In this document: piece after piece, positions 11,916 through 22,400 of the stretch
Layout: the number at the start of each line of letters is the position of its first letter
How positions within the stretch are numbered: position 1 is the first letter of the stretch
Assembly: GCA_947568835.1 (NCBI GenBank)
Contig: OX387603.1
Location: forward strand, 15,648,651-15,712,650
Length of the DNA stretch: 64,000 nucleotides
Direction: 5' to 3'
Source: Protonemura montana
Taxonomy: Eukaryota; Arthropoda; Insecta; Plecoptera; Nemouridae
Made by a program: the position numbers and the translations under genes
Notes under the pieces: model-generated
Told to the model about the DNA's origin: nothing
Database searches by the model: none
Seen by the model: only the letters and a program-made list of their open reading frames with translations

Positions 11916-14900
11916 ATGCCACCTAAGAAGCGTGTAAATCTGACGTCTCGGAAAGGCGGAAAAGGTGCAACGGCAAGAGCAGAGAGCGCGGCGGCGAAGA
12001 AAAGGGCTGCTGCTGACGAGAGGGCGAGGACGAGAGAGACGGCCGAGCACGCCGACCATCAGGCAACTGCTAGCCCGTCGACGTCGACGCTCGACGAGCA
12101 GCGTCCTTTTCTTTCCGCTATTCTCGAAGAAGCCCCGGTGAGTGTCTTAAAGCATGATTCATTATTAGAACAGGCCGCCCCCGCTTCTCTTCCAGCTTTT
12201 TATGATCAACCCTCTACAAGCCGCTATATGCATTCATTTCCCGACAATGTGCCATCTGTACTACCATCCCTTGACCAAACTCAGATCCTGGAAAATTCAG
12301 TTGGCCAGCTCCATGAGGACAAGAAAGTGCAAGTAGCAGCAAACGAACGGAGTGCCCGACTAGCGGAAAAAGCTAGAAATGCTCGCCAGCGCAGAAAGGC
12401 TGAGGATGAGGCCCAGCGTCTTCTGCGTCTGGCCCAGGTTGCCGAGTCGAAGCGTCGACGACTAGACGAAGCTTCTGAGGGACGACGCCTACAGCTTCTT
12501 GCTGAAAAGGCTGAGTCTGAGCGCCTCCGCTTGACAAAATGTACCGAAGAACAGCGCCTTCAGCGACTAGCCCTTCAGGCAGAGTCAAAGCGTCGCCGCT
12601 TGAGTGACGAAGCTGACAAACAGCGCCTCCAGCGACTAGCCCTTAAGGCAGAGTCAAAGCGTCGCCACTTGAGTCACGAAGCTGACGAACAGCGCCTTCA
12701 GCGACTAGCCCTTATGGCAGAGTCCAAGCGTTGCCGCTTGAGTGATGAATCTGACGAACAGCGCCTTCAGCGACTAGCCCTTATGGCAGAGTCAAAGCGT
12801 CACCGCTTGAGCGACGAAGCTGAGGAACAGCGCCTTCAGCGATTAAGCCAGAAGGCAGTTCAAACGCAGTGTGAAAGGCAGCATGAGACTACAGAGGCGC
12901 GCGAGAGCCGATTAGTCGCCGCGCGGGAGCGATCTCAGCAGCGTCGAAATGCCGAGACCAGGGATAAGCTCGCGGCGTTCGAAGTGGAAGTCTCTCAGCG
13001 CGCTGAGGAGGAGGCGTCTCAACGCGCCCAAGAGGCTGAACTAGAGCAAAGCCAGCGAGTCGCGGTCGAGGCTATTGACGTGGCAGACGATCAGTTCGAA
13101 CCTGATCTTGCTCCAGTGAACCTTCATCCTTTCCACTTGGAGGCTGCACGGCAAGACGTCGCTGACGTCGCCCTCTTTCACTGCGGCAGCATGGACGAAG
13201 TATGCAGGGTGTGCGGCGCTCTGTACTTCGCAGGAGAGCGTCCATCTGACAAAATTTACAAACTCTGTTGTCACTCGGGCAACGTAATCCTCGAGCCTCT
13301 CCTCGCGTATCCCGATTTAATGCATGCGTTGCTGACCGGAGATCATTGCGAGTCTAAGAACTTCCGCAAAAACATCCGGTCGTACAACAGTTCGCTCTCC
13401 TTCGCTTCAGTCGGAGTTAAGACGGACATCCCCCAGGGCCGTGGCACATACTGTTTTCGTGTCCATGGCAACATCCAGCACAGGATCGGCCATATGGGGC
13501 AGGCGGTGCAGAAGCCCCTCTATTCGCACCTGTACTTTCTTGACGCGGAACAAGCGAAGACGCATCGAATGGACAGGCGCCAGAATGCTAATCTGCTACC
13601 CAACCTGCTTCATGAGCTGGACGCGCTGGTTCGCGAAATAAATCCTTTTGCCCAAGGGCTTAAAACGTTAGGTCAGGTGGAGGCCGACGACAGGATCCGT
13701 GCAGCTGCCGAGGGGCGACCCGAGGTCATGGCCGAACTGCGTTTCGTGGATGACCGACGGCGGCTGTACGAAAATCCTACGGCCCACGAGGTGGCCGTTG
13801 TCTATCAGAGCGTTGACGGTGGCATGCCTCCTCTAGGACGTGATATTCGTATCCATACTCGTGGCGGATTTATTGAGCAGCTGTCTGTCCTGTCGCCCAA
13901 CACGGATCCGCTCAGCTACGTGCTGTTGTTCCCGCGTGGAGAACCCGGCTGGCAACGAGGTATGCCGCACACCAGGCAATCTAAGCACAGCGTCGTCACT
14001 CTAATGGAGTTTTATAGCCATCGACTCCACGAGCGTGTCGGCGCCTTCCATCCAGTGCTGCACGCCGGCAAGCTGACGCAGCAGTTTATGGTAGACGCCT
14101 ATATCAAGGTTGAGGGCAATCGCCTTGAGTTCGTCATCAGGAACCAGAAAACGCTGCGCGCCGAACTCTACAGTGGGCTCATGGACCACTTGGCGAACCG
14201 TGCTGAGCGGCAGGGCTGCAATGTCGGGAAGATGGTGATTCTGCCTTCCAGTTTCATCGGAAGCCCCAGGCATTGCCAGCAGCTATATCAAGACGCTATG
14301 AGTATCGTCACCAAGTTTGGAAAACCCGATCTTTTCCTTACTATGACGTGTAATCCGAAGTGGCCTGAGATTCAGACGAGCCTAGCGGCGTACGAAAGGG
14401 CAGAAGACCGACCCGATCTCACCGCGCGAGTATTCCAACTTAAACTCAAGGAGCTCATGTCTGATCTCACCAAGAGGCACGTGCTGGGCGTTCCCATGGC
14501 TCACTTCCACGTGATCGAGTTCCAAAAACGTGGACTCCCTCACGCTCACATCCTGGTAATCCTTCGCGACGAGGACAAGATCCGCACTCCCGAGGAGGTA
14601 GACGCACTTATCTGTGCCGAGTTGCCCGATCCGGTGACCGAGGAGAGACTGCACAAGGTCATCGTGTCGTCGATGATCCACGGCCCGTGCGGCGCTCGGA
14701 ACATGTCCTCTGTGTGCATGGAGGACGGAAAGTGTAAGAAGAAGTTCCCCAAGTCGTTCACAGATGTGACTGTGGTCAACGAGGGGGGTTTCACCGTCTA
14801 TCGCCGTCGAGAGAGCGGGCAGACGCATAGCATCTCAGGAAGAGTGGTCGACAACCGAGACGTAGTGCCTTACAACAAGTACTTAAGCTCCAAGTTTGAC

Positions 14901-17459
14901 TGCCACCTGAACATCGAGCACTGTGGATCCGCGAAGACGGTCAAGTACCTGTGCAAGTACGTGTACAAAGGTCACGACTGTGCCAGGGTCCAGCTCCGCG
15001 TCTCTGTCCCCGCGGAGGGCGATCATGAGCCACGTCCAGCGCACGGTGCCCAGCAAGAGTTGGTGTGGGACGAGGTCTCACAGTTCATCGACTCTCGCTA
15101 CGTGAGTCCCCAAGAGGCTGCGTGGAGAATTTTCGGATTTGAAATGCACGAAAAGTCGCACACTATCATCCGTTTGGCGATCCACCTCGAGGGTGACCAC
15201 ATGGTCACGTTCCGTCCTGGAGACGAGGAAGCCGCAGCAGAACGCGGCAGGGCTGCGCTGACTACGCTGACGGCATGGTTTGCGCTGAATAGTAGCAACC
15301 CGGCGGCACGGCAGTACAAGTACATCGACATCCCGTACCACTTCCGTTTCGAGGGCAAAGCGTGGAAGCCACGAAAGCGAGGTGCCGGCTCCATCATCAG
15401 CCGAATGTACTCCGTGACGCCCCGGCAGATCGAGCGATACCATCTTCGTCTCCTTTTGCTACACGTCGCCGGCGCCACTTCATTCGAGGACGTGCGCACG
15501 TTCCAGGGTAGGGTTTACGCTACCTTCAAGGAAGCTGCCATCGCACGCAACCTGCTAATGGACGACGACGAGTGGCAGAAATGTCTGCAGGAGGCGGTTG
15601 CTATAAAGATGCCAAACGAACTTCGTCAGCTGTTTGCTATCATTTGCGCGTTCTGTCAGCCTCTTGACCCGCTGTCTCTATGGGAGCGTTTCAAGGGCGA
15701 TTTCTGCGAAGATTTCGCCCGAGAACACGACCCCATCGAGGCAGAACAGTTGGCCCTGAATTCCATCCAGTCCGTCCTTGCCCTACACCGCCTGACCAAC
15801 GCCGAAATCGGTTTGCCGGCGCCTCGAGTGCCAGTCATCGTTGCTGTCGACGAGCAGTTCGACCAGACCGCCGAAAGGGAAGAGGCCGAGGAGAACTTGG
15901 TGAAGCTCAACGGCAGGCAGCGCGTGGCATTCGACGCGGTGATGGCAGCAATCGACGACCCGAACGCCGAGCAGAGGTGCTTCTACCTGGACGGCCCGGG
16001 CGGCAGCGGGAAGACCTTCCTATACAACACCCTCATCAGCACGCTGCGAGCCCGAGGCGAGCGAGCCGTGGCCGTCGCGTGGACGGGCATTGCGGCGACG
16101 TTACTGAAGGGAGGGAGGACCTGCCACTCGCGATTTCGATTGCCTGTTCCGATTGTGGAAAACAGCACGTCTGGCGTGAAGCCCAACTCCGCCGAGGGCG
16201 CTTCGCTGAGGGCGGCCAAGGTCATCATCTTGGATGAAGGACCCATGGCGCCTCTGCTGGCCCTGAACGTGATCGAGCGGACGCTAAGAGACGTGACAAA
16301 CGATGAGCGTCCGTTCGGCGGAAAGGTGATCGTTATCGGCGGGGATTTTAGGCAGTGCCTCCCAGTCGTTCGAAATGGCAACCGAACGACCATTGTCGAG
16401 CAATGCATTAAGCGTGGCGCGCTTTGGTCGTTGTTCCGCACCCTCGAGCTGCGCGCGAACATGCGCGCCAACCCAGGCGAAGTAGAGTTCGTCGAGTGGC
16501 TCTTGCGTGTCGGAAACGGCGAGATTTTGAATGACTGCCACCTCCCGGATGACACCATCGCATTACCTGTCCAATGCGTCGTGGACTGCGTCATTGACGC
16601 CGTCTTCGGCACGAGCATTAGTGCTGCCGAGATGGCCGTGATGCAAGACCATGCCATCCTCTGCCCGAAGAACGTGGAGTCTTTGAACATCAATGACAAC
16701 GTTCTTGAGCGCCTCGAAGGTGACGTGTTCGAATACTGCAGCGCCGACACTGTCGATGTCAGTGAAGGCGAAGATGGCGACGTTTTGGCTACCGATTATC
16801 CCGTAGAATATCTAAATTCATTAACGCCATCCGGGATGCCACCGCACAAGCTTCGTCTGAAAGTTCATGCAATCGTGATGCTCATGAGGAACGTCGACGT
16901 GAGAGCCGGCCTATGCAATGGGACTCGACTCAGCGTTGTTGCACTCCACGAGCACGTGATCGACTGCAGGATCATCGGAGGGCGCTGTGCGGGACGACGC
17001 ACTTTCCTATGTAGAGTCAACCTAACTCCCTCGGACATTGGCATGCCCTTTACGATGACAAGGCGCCAGTTTCCGATCCGTCTGGCATTCGCCATGACCA
17101 TCAATAAAGCCCAGGGTCAATCTTTAAAGAGGGTGGGAATTAATTTAGAAAAACCAGTATTCGGACACGGTCAGCTATACGTGGCGCTTTCTCGGGCTCG
17201 CTCTTTGGACTCGATCTTCGTGGCAGTCGCCGGTAACGAGGCGCAGGGCAAGTTGATCGTCTCGAGCAACACCACCTTCACCAAGAACATCGTGTACCAG
17301 GAGGTGCTCGAGATTCATGCGCCGGACCACCAGGCAGCGGATCCTTCCTCGCGTAGTGGCTATCAAGAGGCTGACCAGCAGGCCCTTGAGCAGTCGCTTA
17401 GTCAACTCGCTGTATCGGATGCGGATGAAGAAGTTCCAATGGACGCCTCCTCCTCCTAA
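11916..17459 (+). CDS. Helitron Rep-helicase (RepHel), intact
   Basis: This 1847-residue rolling-circle transposase is expected to nick and rejoin single strands at the element's ends and to unwind DNA 5' to 3' in the nucleus. A basic, low-complexity N-terminus is followed by 23-residue alpha-helical repeats (about 169-312) and a Cys/His cluster (C430, C433, C451, C452, H453). The Rep nuclease follows, with the HUH-type motif GLPHAHIL (873-880) and the paired tyrosines of YLCKYVYKG (Y1011, Y1015). The SF1/Pif1-like helicase has Walker A GPGGSGKT (1360-1367), Walker B VIILDE (1436-1441), GGDFRQCLPVV (1475-1485), AMTINKAQGQSL (1726-1737) and YVALSRARS (1755-1763). No stop or frameshift interrupts it. 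The ATG follows a strong splice acceptor (TTTCTTTACACAG), so a 5' UTR intron is likely. The gene is clearly GC-richer than its surroundings. No endonuclease or RPA domain was seen. Confidence 0.95.
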   Translation: MPPKKRVNLTSRKGGKGATARAESAAAKKRAAADERARTRETAEHADHQATASPSTSTLDEQRPFLSAILEEAPVSVLKHDSLLEQAAPASLPAFYDQPSTSRYMHSFPDNVPSVLPSLDQTQILENSVGQLHEDKKVQVAANERSARLAEKARNARQRRKAEDEAQRLLRLAQVAESKRRRLDEASEGRRLQLLAEKAESERLRLTKCTEEQRLQRLALQAESKRRRLSDEADKQRLQRLALKAESKRRHLSHEADEQRLQRLALMAESKRCRLSDESDEQRLQRLALMAESKRHRLSDEAEEQRLQRLSQKAVQTQCERQHETTEARESRLVAARERSQQRRNAETRDKLAAFEVEVSQRAEEEASQRAQEAELEQSQRVAVEAIDVADDQFEPDLAPVNLHPFHLEAARQDVADVALFHCGSMDEVCRVCGALYFAGERPSDKIYKLCCHSGNVILEPLLAYPDLMHALLTGDHCESKNFRKNIRSYNSSLSFASVGVKTDIPQGRGTYCFRVHGNIQHRIGHMGQAVQKPLYSHLYFLDAEQAKTHRMDRRQNANLLPNLLHELDALVREINPFAQGLKTLGQVEADDRIRAAAEGRPEVMAELRFVDDRRRLYENPTAHEVAVVYQSVDGGMPPLGRDIRIHTRGGFIEQLSVLSPNTDPLSYVLLFPRGEPGWQRGMPHTRQSKHSVVTLMEFYSHRLHERVGAFHPVLHAGKLTQQFMVDAYIKVEGNRLEFVIRNQKTLRAELYSGLMDHLANRAERQGCNVGKMVILPSSFIGSPRHCQQLYQDAMSIVTKFGKPDLFLTMTCNPKWPEIQTSLAAYERAEDRPDLTARVFQLKLKELMSDLTKRHVLGVPMAHFHVIEFQKRGLPHAHILVILRDEDKIRTPEEVDALICAELPDPVTEERLHKVIVSSMIHGPCGARNMSSVCMEDGKCKKKFPKSFTDVTVVNEGGFTVYRRRESGQTHSISGRVVDNRDVVPYNKYLSSKFDCHLNIEHCGSAKTVKYLCKYVYKGHDCARVQLRVSVPAEGDHEPRPAHGAQQELVWDEVSQFIDSRYVSPQEAAWRIFGFEMHEKSHTIIRLAIHLEGDHMVTFRPGDEEAAAERGRAALTTLTAWFALNSSNPAARQYKYIDIPYHFRFEGKAWKPRKRGAGSIISRMYSVTPRQIERYHLRLLLLHVAGATSFEDVRTFQGRVYATFKEAAIARNLLMDDDEWQKCLQEAVAIKMPNELRQLFAIICAFCQPLDPLSLWERFKGDFCEDFAREHDPIEAEQLALNSIQSVLALHRLTNAEIGLPAPRVPVIVAVDEQFDQTAEREEAEENLVKLNGRQRVAFDAVMAAIDDPNAEQRCFYLDGPGGSGKTFLYNTLISTLRARGERAVAVAWTGIAATLLKGGRTCHSRFRLPVPIVENSTSGVKPNSAEGASLRAAKVIILDEGPMAPLLALNVIERTLRDVTNDERPFGGKVIVIGGDFRQCLPVVRNGNRTTIVEQCIKRGALWSLFRTLELRANMRANPGEVEFVEWLLRVGNGEILNDCHLPDDTIALPVQCVVDCVIDAVFGTSISAAEMAVMQDHAILCPKNVESLNINDNVLERLEGDVFEYCSADTVDVSEGEDGDVLATDYPVEYLNSLTPSGMPPHKLRLKVHAIVMLMRNVDVRAGLCNGTRLSVVALHEHVIDCRIIGGRCAGRRTFLCRVNLTPSDIGMPFTMTRRQFPIRLAFAMTINKAQGQSLKRVGINLEKPVFGHGQLYVALSRARSLDSIFVAVAGNEAQGKLIVSSNTTFTKNIVYQEVLEIHAPDHQAADPSSRSGYQEADQQALEQSLSQLAVSDADEEVPMDASSS
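12420..12851 (+). repeat. 69-bp coding tandem repeat in the RepHel N-terminus
   Basis: It encodes about six copies of a 23-residue unit of the form EQRLQRLALxAESKRxRLSD. The central four copies are nearly identical at the DNA level and the outer ones have diverged, the pattern expected from recent slippage or unequal exchange. Charged and leucine-rich spacing predicts a long helix or coiled coil. A role in self-association or DNA binding is a guess. Confidence 0.85.
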
Positions 17460-17763
17460 ATCCTATCATTGTACTATCCCTTACATTTGCAATAGCGGTA
17501 ACATTTCCTAGATAAATTTAAATTCAGTAAGGCTAGGTAGGGCAGACCAGGAACCGTGACTAGCACGGCAGGCAGCAACCCAATTCCCATATATTTCACC
17601 ATGCTGACACGCTTTTCTGCTGCAGGTATAAAGCACCGGACGCCGCATAGCCCTTTAACTTCACGACCATTGCGCTCGCATGTGGACACTCTAACGGAAC
17701 TGCTCCTCCCAGAGCTAGACAATTATGCATGTACATTAATTGATAGATTATATTGTACATACA

Positions 17764-18245
17764 TTTAGTAAAGTAGTTACTTCTAACTAATAGTATTAGA
17801 AATGCAACCTGCTGTTTTCCATCTGCATGTCATGCATGTTCAAAAAAACAAAAAATAAATAAAAAAACATATCATAGATTTAGTAAAGTAGTTACTTAGT
17901 AGTAAGTAGTAGTAGTTGGTAAGTAAGTAGTTAATTGTTATGCAACCTGCTGTTTTCCATCTGCATGTCATGCATGTTCAAAAAAACAAAAAAAACAAAA
18001 AAAAATATCGTAGATTTAGTAAAGTAGTTACTAAGTAGTAAGTAGTAGTAGTTGGTAAGTAAGTAGTGAATAGTTATGCAACCTGCTGTTTTCCATCTGC
18101 ATGTCATGCATGTTCAAAAAAACAAAAAAACAAAAAAAAATATCATAGATTTAGTAAAGTAGTTACTAAGTAGTAAGTAGTAGTAGTAGTTAGTAAGTAA
18201 GTAGGTAATAGTTATGCAACCTACTGTTTTCCATCTGCATGTTTG
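17764..18245 (+). repeat. About 115-136 bp tandem repeat downstream of RepHel
   Basis: Four units each begin TTTAGTAAAGTAGTTACT, at 17764, 17879, 18015 and 18150. Each continues through an AGTAGTAAGTAGTAGTAG stretch, the words ATGCAACCTGCTGTTTTCC and CATCTGCATGTCATGCATG, and an A-rich tract. The units differ mainly in the length of the GTA and A runs. They lie inside the 3' non-coding part of the autonomous Helitron, where they could affect transcript ending. No coding capacity. Confidence 0.88.
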
Positions 18246-19382
18246 CAATTTTTTTAAGGTCACAATCTTACTTTCGTGTCGGTCTTTTTACTGCATGTTT
18301 CTCTCTTCTTGATTCCATCTTGAAATGTCAAACCAACTAACAACCAAGCATGATAGCATTACACCAGTCTAAAAACTGAACAATGCATCCTACCTATCCG
18401 ACACAGTTGATCCTTGCATGAATCCTTGCACGTCCGCACATCAGAGATTCCTGTTGCTTGCAACGGGCTGCACAATCTTTGATAGTGTAAGGCAGAGGCG
18501 ATGTAGTGTGCGACGATCGCCATGCTGCCGGGGCGGGATGGGGGCCCCGGCATAACAATTATTTTTAAAATTCTCTCAATTAACAGCTTGAATACATTTA
18601 GAAACTTTTTATTTCTCCAAGAATGGTGCCTCTCTCTTGCCGTCTTTTTTATTTTGTTTTAGACCCCCTCCCCCTGCCAATCGTGGAGAAGGAACTTCTT
18701 CATGGCACCATTGCGGAGATTACTTTCAATTACGGATGAACAGTGGCGCTACTGCGACATGGCAGGTCTGCATTGACTGTTGCTTTCAAATGGTCAAAGT
18801 TTTCAACGCAAATCGTCGTAACCATGTGAATATTTCTTATATTTGTAAGAATGATCATAATATTGGCAAATAAAAATTACAATAATTAATAGGTACATTT
18901 TTTTTTGTTTAATCTTCAAAAAAAAACCTTCGTCACTGAAACCAAACCAAAAATATTTGTAATGATTCCTTTCTGTCCAAAAAGCACACCAAATGGTTGT
19001 GTCCTTATAAGCAATGCTGCTGGTTAGCCATCATCGTTGAAGGTACTGGCGGAAATCAGGTATAGTATGGTATATCAAGTCGTAAGGGCATAATACTTTG
19101 TTTTCTTGACATTTTCTCAGTACTTTATTTTGTTGTCCCATAAAAGTTTCTTAAATGTATGCGTAGAGGCTACATTAAGTGTAAAGTCTCGGTTCGGTCC
19201 CAGGGCTTAGGGACTAGATTTTGGCCTAGGCCCATATATTTTTGTCATGATCTATCCTATCGGCATATGCCCTATGGGCATAGGGTACTAGAAAAACATT
19301 AGTGAGCTTTTTGTTATTGCTAATCCAAGTTCAAAGACAATACTAATACTAAAATAAAACCACTAGGGATAAGAACAACAGG
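18246..19382 (+). other. Helitron 3' tail, non-coding
   Basis: AT-rich sequence between the tandem repeat and the terminal hairpin of the autonomous Helitron. No gene is seen. A 7-bp-arm inverted repeat (TATGCCC, loop TAT, GGGCATA) lies at 19266-19282, about 126 bp before the CTAG terminus. Confidence 0.6.
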
Positions 19383-19485
19383 TGCCGTTAGGCAGCGGGT
19401 ACTGCTAGTTTGTATAATATGTTCTACCTTCCAATCACGATAACAATTGTTTACACTTGCAGAGACGAGAGACGGAATTGCAAGA

Positions 19486-22400
19486 ATGGCACCTATCGGC
19501 AAGCCTCCAGCGTGGTACGACCTCGTCAGGTAAGTACCTTCCAAGGAGTTATGTTCAACGACGCAATACGGCTTCAATATTACAATCAATTTATGATTCC
19601 AATCTTAGAAAAACTAGCTCTGATTGTGTATGCTGGATAGGTGACCAAAATTTGTTGGAATACATTTTCCCTCATTTCTTCATGGGTTACTTCCTTAAAG
19701 GAATTGACTATTCAGATATCTGCAAGTTTACTTGGGTTTAAAATTTTAATCTTGGGGGTTGTTTACAAGAGCGAGTTTACTCACAGATGAATTATTGAGA
19801 TGATGATCCCAAGTGACGTCTCTTATTCGATTTCATCGCCAAGACATTATAAAGATTTTCGTACAAACTACCAGTGAAATGTGTGTTTATAGGTACCGCG
19901 TGATCCCCCCGATCTTCTTGGTCTTCTTCACGGGCGTCGCGCAATACCTGGCACTGGTAGGGCGAGGTGAGCTGCCCACTTGGGATGTCGCACTTTCCGC
20001 ATCGTTGGGCAACCGCTTCGCTTGGTCCACTATGGCCGTCTTCTGGGCATGGGCTGCACTCTGGCTGAAGGTGCCCTCCAAGGAGCATCTTGGACCTGCC
20101 ACCCTGTTCGGCTATCAGCCGAGATACCAGGTAAGGTATCACATGGCCATAGTTGAAGATAGATTCTTGAACTTTTCAACTAGATTGAATTTCATACATG
20201 CACTACCTGATTATGCAGATATTCATGCAGGAATTTCCTACCACTATAAATAGCGCCAGAGGTCTTTAATTTTTTTTGTATAAAATCTGCATGAGTTTTG
20301 AACCATCGCAAGTCCCTAGTCACGTTCATGATTCTAAAAATATGCACGATGCTTCCGATTGAATGATTATTCGCATGGGACCCACTATTAAAATACAATA
20401 TTTTATCGTCAACGGTTCAAATCCTCTACGGAGTTCAATTAATTTTCCGCCACAATGCACGGATTTTTGAGTCTGATCATTCTTGGAAGAGTGATCGACA
20501 TCTCTATGAGACATCTGTGACAGCCAGTAACTGGTGTGCCCTATAGACTTGGGGAGGTCACTGGGTCGATTAGGAAGGCCACGTCAAACTAGCCTGAGAT
20601 TGTGTTTGACTGGTTGTCGTGTTCCGTCCGAGCGGAGGGGGATTAGATGACAGATGAAATGCAACTGTCATGTATTGTGTTAATCTCGTATCTTGAGCAT
20701 CGCTTCCCTTGAATGGGACCGCAGAATCCATGGCCTTGGTGTGGTGGCATCCTAGAAAGTGAAATTGATATGTTCGCACGAGGACATGTCAATGTCAATG
20801 CCATTGAAATTTAAATCCTTATGCAATAGTATGAGCTCTTCGTTGCCCCTAGTCACTAAAAAATTGAAATGCCACTCTTTGGTCAGTACACCTCTAACAT
20901 ACGCCTAATCTTTTGGGATGTGTGTGCCCTGGGCACCATGGGCACCTACAGGATGAGGGTGACTTCCGGACATCCCTTGCTTTATTTGAGCCAATGCTGA
21001 CCCGAGAATCACATTTTGACTATTAGTTTCAAACCATATAACAACGCCTTTCTTCCGTTTCACCTTCAGGACAACGGCGTCCTGTACTTCTCAGTCAGCC
21101 TGATTGGGTTCCTCATCGTCCAGATCACGGTGCCCACGTTTTCGAGTGATATATATCGCAACATGCCGGAGATTCTCGGCTGCTGCAACATTGCAGCCAT
21201 CCTGCTCTGCACGCTCATGTTGATCAAAGGGAAACTCTTCCTGGACCATCCAGGAGACAGGTACGTCAGCAGATCCTCAGACGCTCGCTTGATGGGGCAA
21301 AAACGATTGCGATATGGTTATTAGGCAAACGCCACAGGAACAAGGACGAGGAGGCGACTAGGAAGCTACAAAGCGAAACGATTGCATTGAAAAGATGCGC
21401 TATGAAAAACGAGCTTAGAGCGAATTTGTATCTGAAGACTCATATAACATTAACAATAACAAGACGTCTAATAGAGAAAGGAGACAAAAATTGAGACCCA
21501 TAGCTAAAGCGATATCCTTGCTAAGAGACATGCGGAGGAACTTTGAAAAGAATTATACATACATCTTGATATGCCTATTCTAATTTACGCTTTTGATAGG
21601 TTTTTAGCAAGTCATATGAGACATTTTAAAGTATCAAAGCCCCTCAAAAATCCCTTCAATCAACTAGAAATATTTTCATTTTGTGCCCAGCCATCATACG
21701 CAGCGATAGTGCTTAACTTGTCGTTGTAATTTCAGACAAGAGCCCAAACCAATCCTGTACGAGTTCTACCGAGGAATGGAGCTGCACCCACGACTGCTTG
21801 ACGTTGACGTGAAGCAGTTCACCAATTGCCGCATCGGCATGATGGCCTGGCAGCTGCTGGTCGTTGCTTTCTTCTTTGCTGGCATCGACCGACATGGCTT
21901 CAACGCTGGAGCGGCGGTCAACATGTTGTTGCAGGTACCCTATAACCTCTTCAACCTCTCCAGGCATACGAATTCTGCTTCTAAGAAGTAGATTTGTAAT
22001 TTTGGGCACTTCAGATAGTCCAAAAGCAGGGAAAATGTACATTTTCGGGGAATTTAAAGACGAAAAATTATTGGAATTCCAGAGTATGATTGATAAAATC
22101 TCTAATGACCTTCCAGACAATCTACATCGGCAAGTTCTTCTACTGGGAGACCGGCTATTTCAACACACTAGACATAATCCTGGACAGAGCCGGCTACTAC
22201 ATCTGCTGGGGGTGCCTCGTTTGGGTGCCCTGCCTCTACACGTTCTCATCATACTACATCGTCGCCCATCTCCCTGTCATGACAACCTCCACTGCCATCA
22301 TCACCGGCGTCGCGGGCTTAGCAGCCATATTACTCAACTACCGTGTTGACGCCGAGAAGCAAATGTTTCGCAGTGACCCAAAGTGCACTCTTTGGGGCCG

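Larger units (their letters stand above)
9413..19408 (+). mobile_element. Autonomous Helitron, array copy 3
   Basis: A 9996-bp element. The 5' TTAACCTTATATAAAAGCC end abuts the CTAG of copy 2. The 3' end at 19383-19408 has the hairpin TGCC-GTTA-GGCA followed by AGCGGGTACTGCTAG, and the right flank begins with T19409. In order it holds: the family 5' region shared with copies 1 and 2 (9413-9960); the section shared with copy 1 (to about 10730); a short decamer satellite; a GC-richer promoter-like region (11.2-11.9 kb); one large Rep-helicase gene; a 135-bp tandem repeat; and a 1.1-kb AT-rich 3' tail. Both termini and all catalytic motifs are present, so it may be, or recently have been, transposition-competent. 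Confidence 0.87.

Noticed and set aside
15983-16750. 255-codon minus-strand open frame and others antisense to Rep-helicase
   Set aside because: They are shadows of the GC-rich sense gene, which carries all the family motifs. The same applies to plus-strand 15680-16237.
9413-19408. Helentron (T|T target, endonuclease-bearing) classification
   Set aside because: No endonuclease domain follows the helicase, the 3' end is a CTAG terminus, and the outer flanks are A and T, which fits canonical Helitrons better, although the 5' end starts TT rather than TC.
20350-20430. Possible tRNA from GGTTCAAATCC in the DHCR7 intron
   Set aside because: Only the B-box-like word is present; no A box at proper spacing and no cloverleaf.
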